In this document: positions 58,286 to 64,000 of the stretch, piece after piece
Numbering within the stretch: the stretch's first letter is position 1
Layout: every line of letters begins with the position of its first letter
Source of the DNA: Actinomycetota bacterium
Lineage (GTDB): Bacteria > Actinomycetota > Acidimicrobiia > Acidimicrobiales > JAJPHD01
DNA: 64,000 nt
NCBI GenBank assembly: GCA_021325455.1
Contig: JAJPHD010000026.1
Location: forward strand, 186,001-250,000
Reading direction: 5' to 3'
Program-made: the position numbers and the translations under genes
Notes under the pieces: model-generated
What the model was told of the DNA's origin: nothing
Databases searched by the model: none
Seen by the model: the letters and a program-made list of their open reading frames with translations, nothing else

Positions 58286-60087
58286 CTACAGCCGGCCCAG
58301 CCGCCAGCCGAGGCTCGGCGAGGGGAACCCCCGGGTGGTCCGCAGCGGCACCTTGGCCCGCTGGGAGCCCAGCGACACCTGCGCCTGGCCCACCTCGGCG
58401 TCGGGCGGCACGCGGGGCAGCAGGGCCGGGCCGTAGTGGCGCACCAACACGTGGACGCGCAGGCCGGGCCATCCGACCAGGGTGACGGGAGCCGTGGTCC
58501 GGACCGGTGTCGACCCACCCCAGGCCGACACGACGCGCCCCACCCGGGTGCCCGCCGGCAGCGCTGTCACGGGCTTGATCGTGGCCACCACGCCGGCCAG
58601 CAACCGCTGGCTGGCCTGCAGGGCGGCCGTGATGAGCCCCTGGCCCGGGCCCGGGGTCACGCCCAGCAAGGTGCCGTAGATGTCCAGGCGGTGCCCGTTT
58701 ACCTTCCTCCGGGCCAGGAACACGAAGCACCCCGCTGCCGCCGGGGTGGAGCCGGTCTTGATCCCGACGATGCCGTCCTTGCCGAGCAGGGTGTTGTAGT
58801 TGGTGACCAGGCCGGCCACGGGCAGGATCACCTGGGACTTGCGCACGATCCGGGCGAAGGCAGGGATGGCCATGGCCCGCGGGGCCAGGATCAGCTGGTC
58901 GGACGGGGTGCTCACGGTCCGGGACGAGAGCCCGCTGGCGTCGGCGTAATGGGTGTGGCGCATGCCCAAGGCCGCTGCGGCGGCGTTCATCTTGTGGAGG
59001 AAGGCTGTCAACGAGCCGGCATCCCACCTGGCCAGGAGGTTGGCAATGTTGTCGCCCGAAGGGATGAGGAGGGCTTCCAGCGCCTGGCGCTCCGTGAGGT
59101 GCTCCCCGGCCGCCACCGCCGCCACGGAGTCCCCCTGGGCCAGCTCCCGTCGGTAGAGGGCCACGTCGGCCGGTGTCACGGTCATGGAAGGGCCCTGGGC
59201 TGCGGGGGAGGCCAGGGGGTGGTCGCGGAGCACGACGTAGGCGGTCATGATCTTGGCCACGCTGCCTATGGGCACGGGCTTGGAGCCTCCCACCGGCCCC
59301 AGCGTCCCCAGTCCCGGCACCAGCACGCCCGACTCCCCGGAGCCGGGCCAGGGCAGGGTGGGCCGGCGGCCCGGGATGGCCAGGCTCGAGGTGCTCGCCC
59401 GGACCAGCCGGGGGGCGGGCACGGGCCGGAAGGCCTGGACCCCGACGAAGACCCCGGCCGCCACGGCCACCACCAGGGCCATGGTGAAGAGGAGGGCCAG
59501 CCATCCGAGCGGCCCCCGGGCAGGCCGCTCCGAGCGCCGGTCCCTCCGGCGGGAGCGGGTCCCCGCCGGCGAGGTGAGCACCCGCCGGGCCCGCCGCTCG
59601 CTGCGACGCTGGGGGGGCGCCAAGGCGCTGGGCGAGAGCGGCGGCGGACGCAGCACCACCGTCTGCTTCCCGGCCTGGGTGGCATCACCGGCCCGGCCCA
59701 CGGGGCTGCGGGACGGGCGCTCCTGGTCGGAGGCGGGCCGGCCCTTGTCCCGCCGGGCGCCACGGCCCGTCTCGCCCCCCTGGGCCAGCCGCTCGGCCCG
59801 AGCCTCCGCCCGCCCCAGCGCCGCCAGGCCGGGGAGCCCCCCGCTGCTCCCGGTGCGAATCCGGTCTCGCACCCCCGGCTCCGGCCTGACCCGGGCCCGG
59901 GCTCCTTCGGAACCAGCGGCCCCCGCCGCCCCCCCACCGGGCCCTCCCCCCCCTTCCTCGGCCCGCGCCCGGCGGAAGGGCCGGACCTTGGGCTCCCCCT
60001 CGTCATGCCCGCCTGGCCGGAGGCGGGAGCCGGGTTCGTCGCGCCCACCGGGGGGCCTGCTGCCGGTGGGCGGTTCAGGGGGATTGG

Positions 60088-60091
<4 letters not shown>
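58286..60091 (-). CDS. D-alanyl-D-alanine carboxypeptidase (S11 family) with long cytoplasmic N-terminus
   Basis: 601 aa. S-x-x-K in PIGSVAKIMTAYVV, S-x-N in IPSGDNIANLLARWD, KTG in GIVGIKTGSTPAA: a complete S11 penicillin-binding protein. A helix at ~195-217 (LGWLALLFTMALVVAVAAGVF) anchors it, and the first ~190 residues are Arg/Gly/Pro/Glu-rich and disordered, very unusual for a low-molecular-weight PBP. It trims the last D-Ala of peptidoglycan peptides outside the membrane. The start overlaps ftsK's stop, linking wall trimming to division. The N-terminal region may bind division proteins (inference). Confidence 0.92.
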
Positions 60092-62499
<2,408 letters not shown>

Positions 62500-62589
62500 A
62501 GAGCCCCCAGTGGCTACCCCGGGGCCCGGGCCGGCTCCTGGGCCGGCGCCGTGACCGCCCGCAGGGGCTCGGGCCTCTGAGGGGAAGGC

Positions 62590-64000
62590 TCAGGCCTCCA
62601 TGACCACCGGCACGATCATGGGCCGCCGGCGGGTCCGCTCGCTCACCAGGCGGCCCATGGCCCCTCGGATGTGACGGCGCAGGGTGTCCTGGTCGGTCGC
62701 CCCCCTATCTGCCGCCTCGGCCAAGCCGGCCAGCACGGCTTGGCGCGCCTCCCCGAGGAGCGCCTCCGCCTCAGGGGCGTAGACCCAGCCCCTGGTGATG
62801 ATCTCAGGCCCCGTCACCACGTCGCCGGTCTGGACGTCCACGGTGACCACCACCACGATCACCCCCTCCTCGGACAGGGCCTGGCGGTCGCGCAGGACCC
62901 CGTGGCCCACGTCGCCCACCGTGCCGTCCACGTAGAGGTAGCCCGCCGGCACCTCGCCATCGAAGTCGATGCCGGAGTCCGAGAGGCGCACGACGTCGCC
63001 GTCCTCGCACAGGAGGACCTTGGACTCGGCCACCCCCATGACGGTGGCCAGCCGGGCGTGGTTGGTGAGGTGGCGGAACTCGCCGTGGACGGGGACGAAG
63101 CACTCGGGGCGGGCCACGGCCAGCAGCGTCTTCAACTCCTCCGCCTTGCCGTGGCCGCTGGCGTGGACCTCGGCGACCCCGGTGTGGACCACCTCTGCCC
63201 CCCGCCGGTACAGGCCGTCGATGACCCGGGCCACGGCGGACTCGTTCCCCGGCACGGCGTGGGACGAGAGGATCACCGTGTCCCCCGGGCCTACGTCCAG
63301 CCACTTGTTGTCGCCGGCGGCCATCAGGGACAGGGCGGACATGGGCTCGCCCTGGGACCCCGTCGAGATCACGCACACCTCCTCGGGGAGCAGGCTGCCG
63401 ATGTCCTCGATGTCCACCAGGGCCTCGTCGGGGAGGCTGAGGAGACCCAGGCTGCGGGCCAGGGCCACGTTCTTGGCCATGGACCGCCCCAAGGTGGCCA
63501 CCCGCCGGCCCGAGGCCACGGCGGCGTCGGCGATCTGCTGGATGCGGTGGATGTGGGAGGCGAAGCACGTGGCGATGATGCGCCGCCCCCGGTGGTCGGC
63601 GAACAGCCGGCGCAGGACCACGCCCACCTCGGCCTCGCTCCTGGTGGTGCCCGGTTCCTCGGCGTTGGTGGAGTCCGAGAGCAGGAGGCGGATGCCCGGG
63701 CCGGTGGCCAGGGCGCCGATGCGCCCCAGGTCGGTGAGCCGCCCGTCCACCGGGGTCAGGTCCAGCTTGAAGTCTCCCGAGTGCAGGATGACGCCCTGCT
63801 CGGTGTGGAAGGCGGTGGCAAAGCCGTTGGGGACCGAGTGGGTCACCGGTATGAACTCCACCTCTACCGGCCCGATGCGGCGGCGCTCGTTGTCCCGGAC
63901 CTCGATCAGCTCGGTCCGGCCCAGAAGGCCCGCCTCCTCGATGCGGTGGCGGGCCAGGCCCAGGGTCAGAGCGGAGCCGTACACGGGGAAGGAGAGGTCC
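62590..64000 (-). CDS. rnj: Ribonuclease J (N-terminus outside window)
   Basis: At least 469 aa, read from the window edge (DLSFPVYGSALTLGL) to the stop at 62590. The N-terminal metallo-beta-lactamase motif HxHxDH lies beyond the window. Present: PVTHSVPNGFATAF, ILHSGDFKLDLTPVDG, LLSDSTNAEEPGTTRSE, ATCFASHIHRIQQI (beta-CASP), ISTGSQGEPMSAL, VPVHGEFRHL. It is a 5'-exo/endoribonuclease for mRNA turnover. It lies before ftsK (90-nt gap) on the same strand, as in many actinobacteria. The C-terminus MIVPVVMEA is complete. Confidence 0.95.
   Translation of the reverse strand, partial: DLSFPVYGSALTLGLARHRIEEAGLLGRTELIEVRDNERRRIGPVEVEFIPVTHSVPNGFATAFHTEQGVILHSGDFKLDLTPVDGRLTDLGRIGALATGPGIRLLLSDSTNAEEPGTTRSEAEVGVVLRRLFADHRGRRIIATCFASHIHRIQQIADAAVASGRRVATLGRSMAKNVALARSLGLLSLPDEALVDIEDIGSLLPEEVCVISTGSQGEPMSALSLMAAGDNKWLDVGPGDTVILSSHAVPGNESAVARVIDGLYRRGAEVVHTGVAEVHASGHGKAEELKTLLAVARPECFVPVHGEFRHLTNHARLATVMGVAESKVLLCEDGDVVRLSDSGIDFDGEVPAGYLYVDGTVGDVGHGVLRDRQALSEEGVIVVVVTVDVQTGDVVTGPEIITRGWVYAPEAEALLGEARQAVLAGLAEAADRGATDQDTLRRHIRGAMGRLVSERTRRRPMIVPVVMEA

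Overview
This is a GC-rich (roughly 70% or more), gene-dense chromosomal segment of an actinobacterium. The evidence is a decaprenyl-phospho-arabinose operon (UbiA-DprE1-DprE2), the Mec/CysO/CysM cysteine pathway, a DUF3039 protein, a tmRNA tag ending LALAA, GTG starts with 4-nt GTGA/ATGA overlaps, and the linkage recA...cinA-pgsA-rimO. An Acidimicrobiia-like lineage fits, but that is inference. I see no insertion sequence, phage, plasmid or CRISPR array; most of the window looks like resident chromosome.

Region by region. 1-1.2 kb: the N-terminus of a truncated MFS transporter, a 39-bp tandem repeat and a methyltransferase. 1.29-5.15 kb (+): an operon for decaprenyl-phosphoryl-arabinose with a HAD phosphatase as its last gene. 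5.1-16.6 kb (-): a nine-gene polysaccharide assembly and ABC-export locus (Wzm, Wzt, three GT4 glycosyltransferases, a YfhO-type membrane protein, FkbM methyltransferase, and two paralogous degenerate methyltransferase/helical proteins). 16.8-19 kb: ClpP, tRNA-Leu(UAG), an EthD-like protein, tmRNA and SmpB. 19.1-24 kb (+): Mec-CysO-CysM, MurI, an MBL-fold protein, RNase PH, RdgB and an SDR. 24.7-30.3 kb (+): DUF3039, then HutU, an M20 amidohydrolase and HutF for histidine breakdown, then a K+ channel. 30.3-35.5 kb (-): GH16, a DNA methyltransferase with an unexplained C-terminal domain, MFS and MiaB. 35.5-43.3 kb (-): a seven-gene operon joining an Opp-type peptide transporter to a P1/NylC-type peptidase and a beta-lactamase-fold serine hydrolase. 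43.4-47 kb: a His-rich lipoprotein, a cupin and a split LigD. 47.1-49.2 kb (+): an HATPase overlapping a double-domain KaiC homologue. 49.3-51.2 kb: two Hsp20 genes and a divergent zinc-ribbon gene. 51.4-57.3 kb: RecA, ThpR, CinA, PgsA, RimO and QueF. 57.4-64 kb (-): ThrB, a D,D-carboxypeptidase, FtsK and RNase J, the last cut by the window end.

How the parts work together. The arabinose-donor operon and the export locus converge with an 8-nt overlap and together look like a cell-envelope arabinan/heteropolysaccharide factory. SmpB, tmRNA and ClpP form a ribosome-rescue and degradation neighbourhood. The Opp operon looks like import followed by intracellular hydrolysis of unusual (perhaps D-amino-acid-containing) peptides or amides.

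Most notable: (1) the HATPase-KaiC pair, whose KaiC keeps both catalytic Glu pairs and all three residues matching the phosphorylated T426/S431/T432 of cyanobacterial KaiC; (2) the HAD phosphatase as a candidate for the missing phosphoribosyl phosphatase step; (3) the Opp-NylC-hydrolase operon; (4) a paired palindrome over the -35 element of both hsp20 promoters; (5) a recurring TANNNT box 6-8 nt before start codons, suggesting many leaderless mRNAs. All functional calls are from reading motifs; no database search was run.
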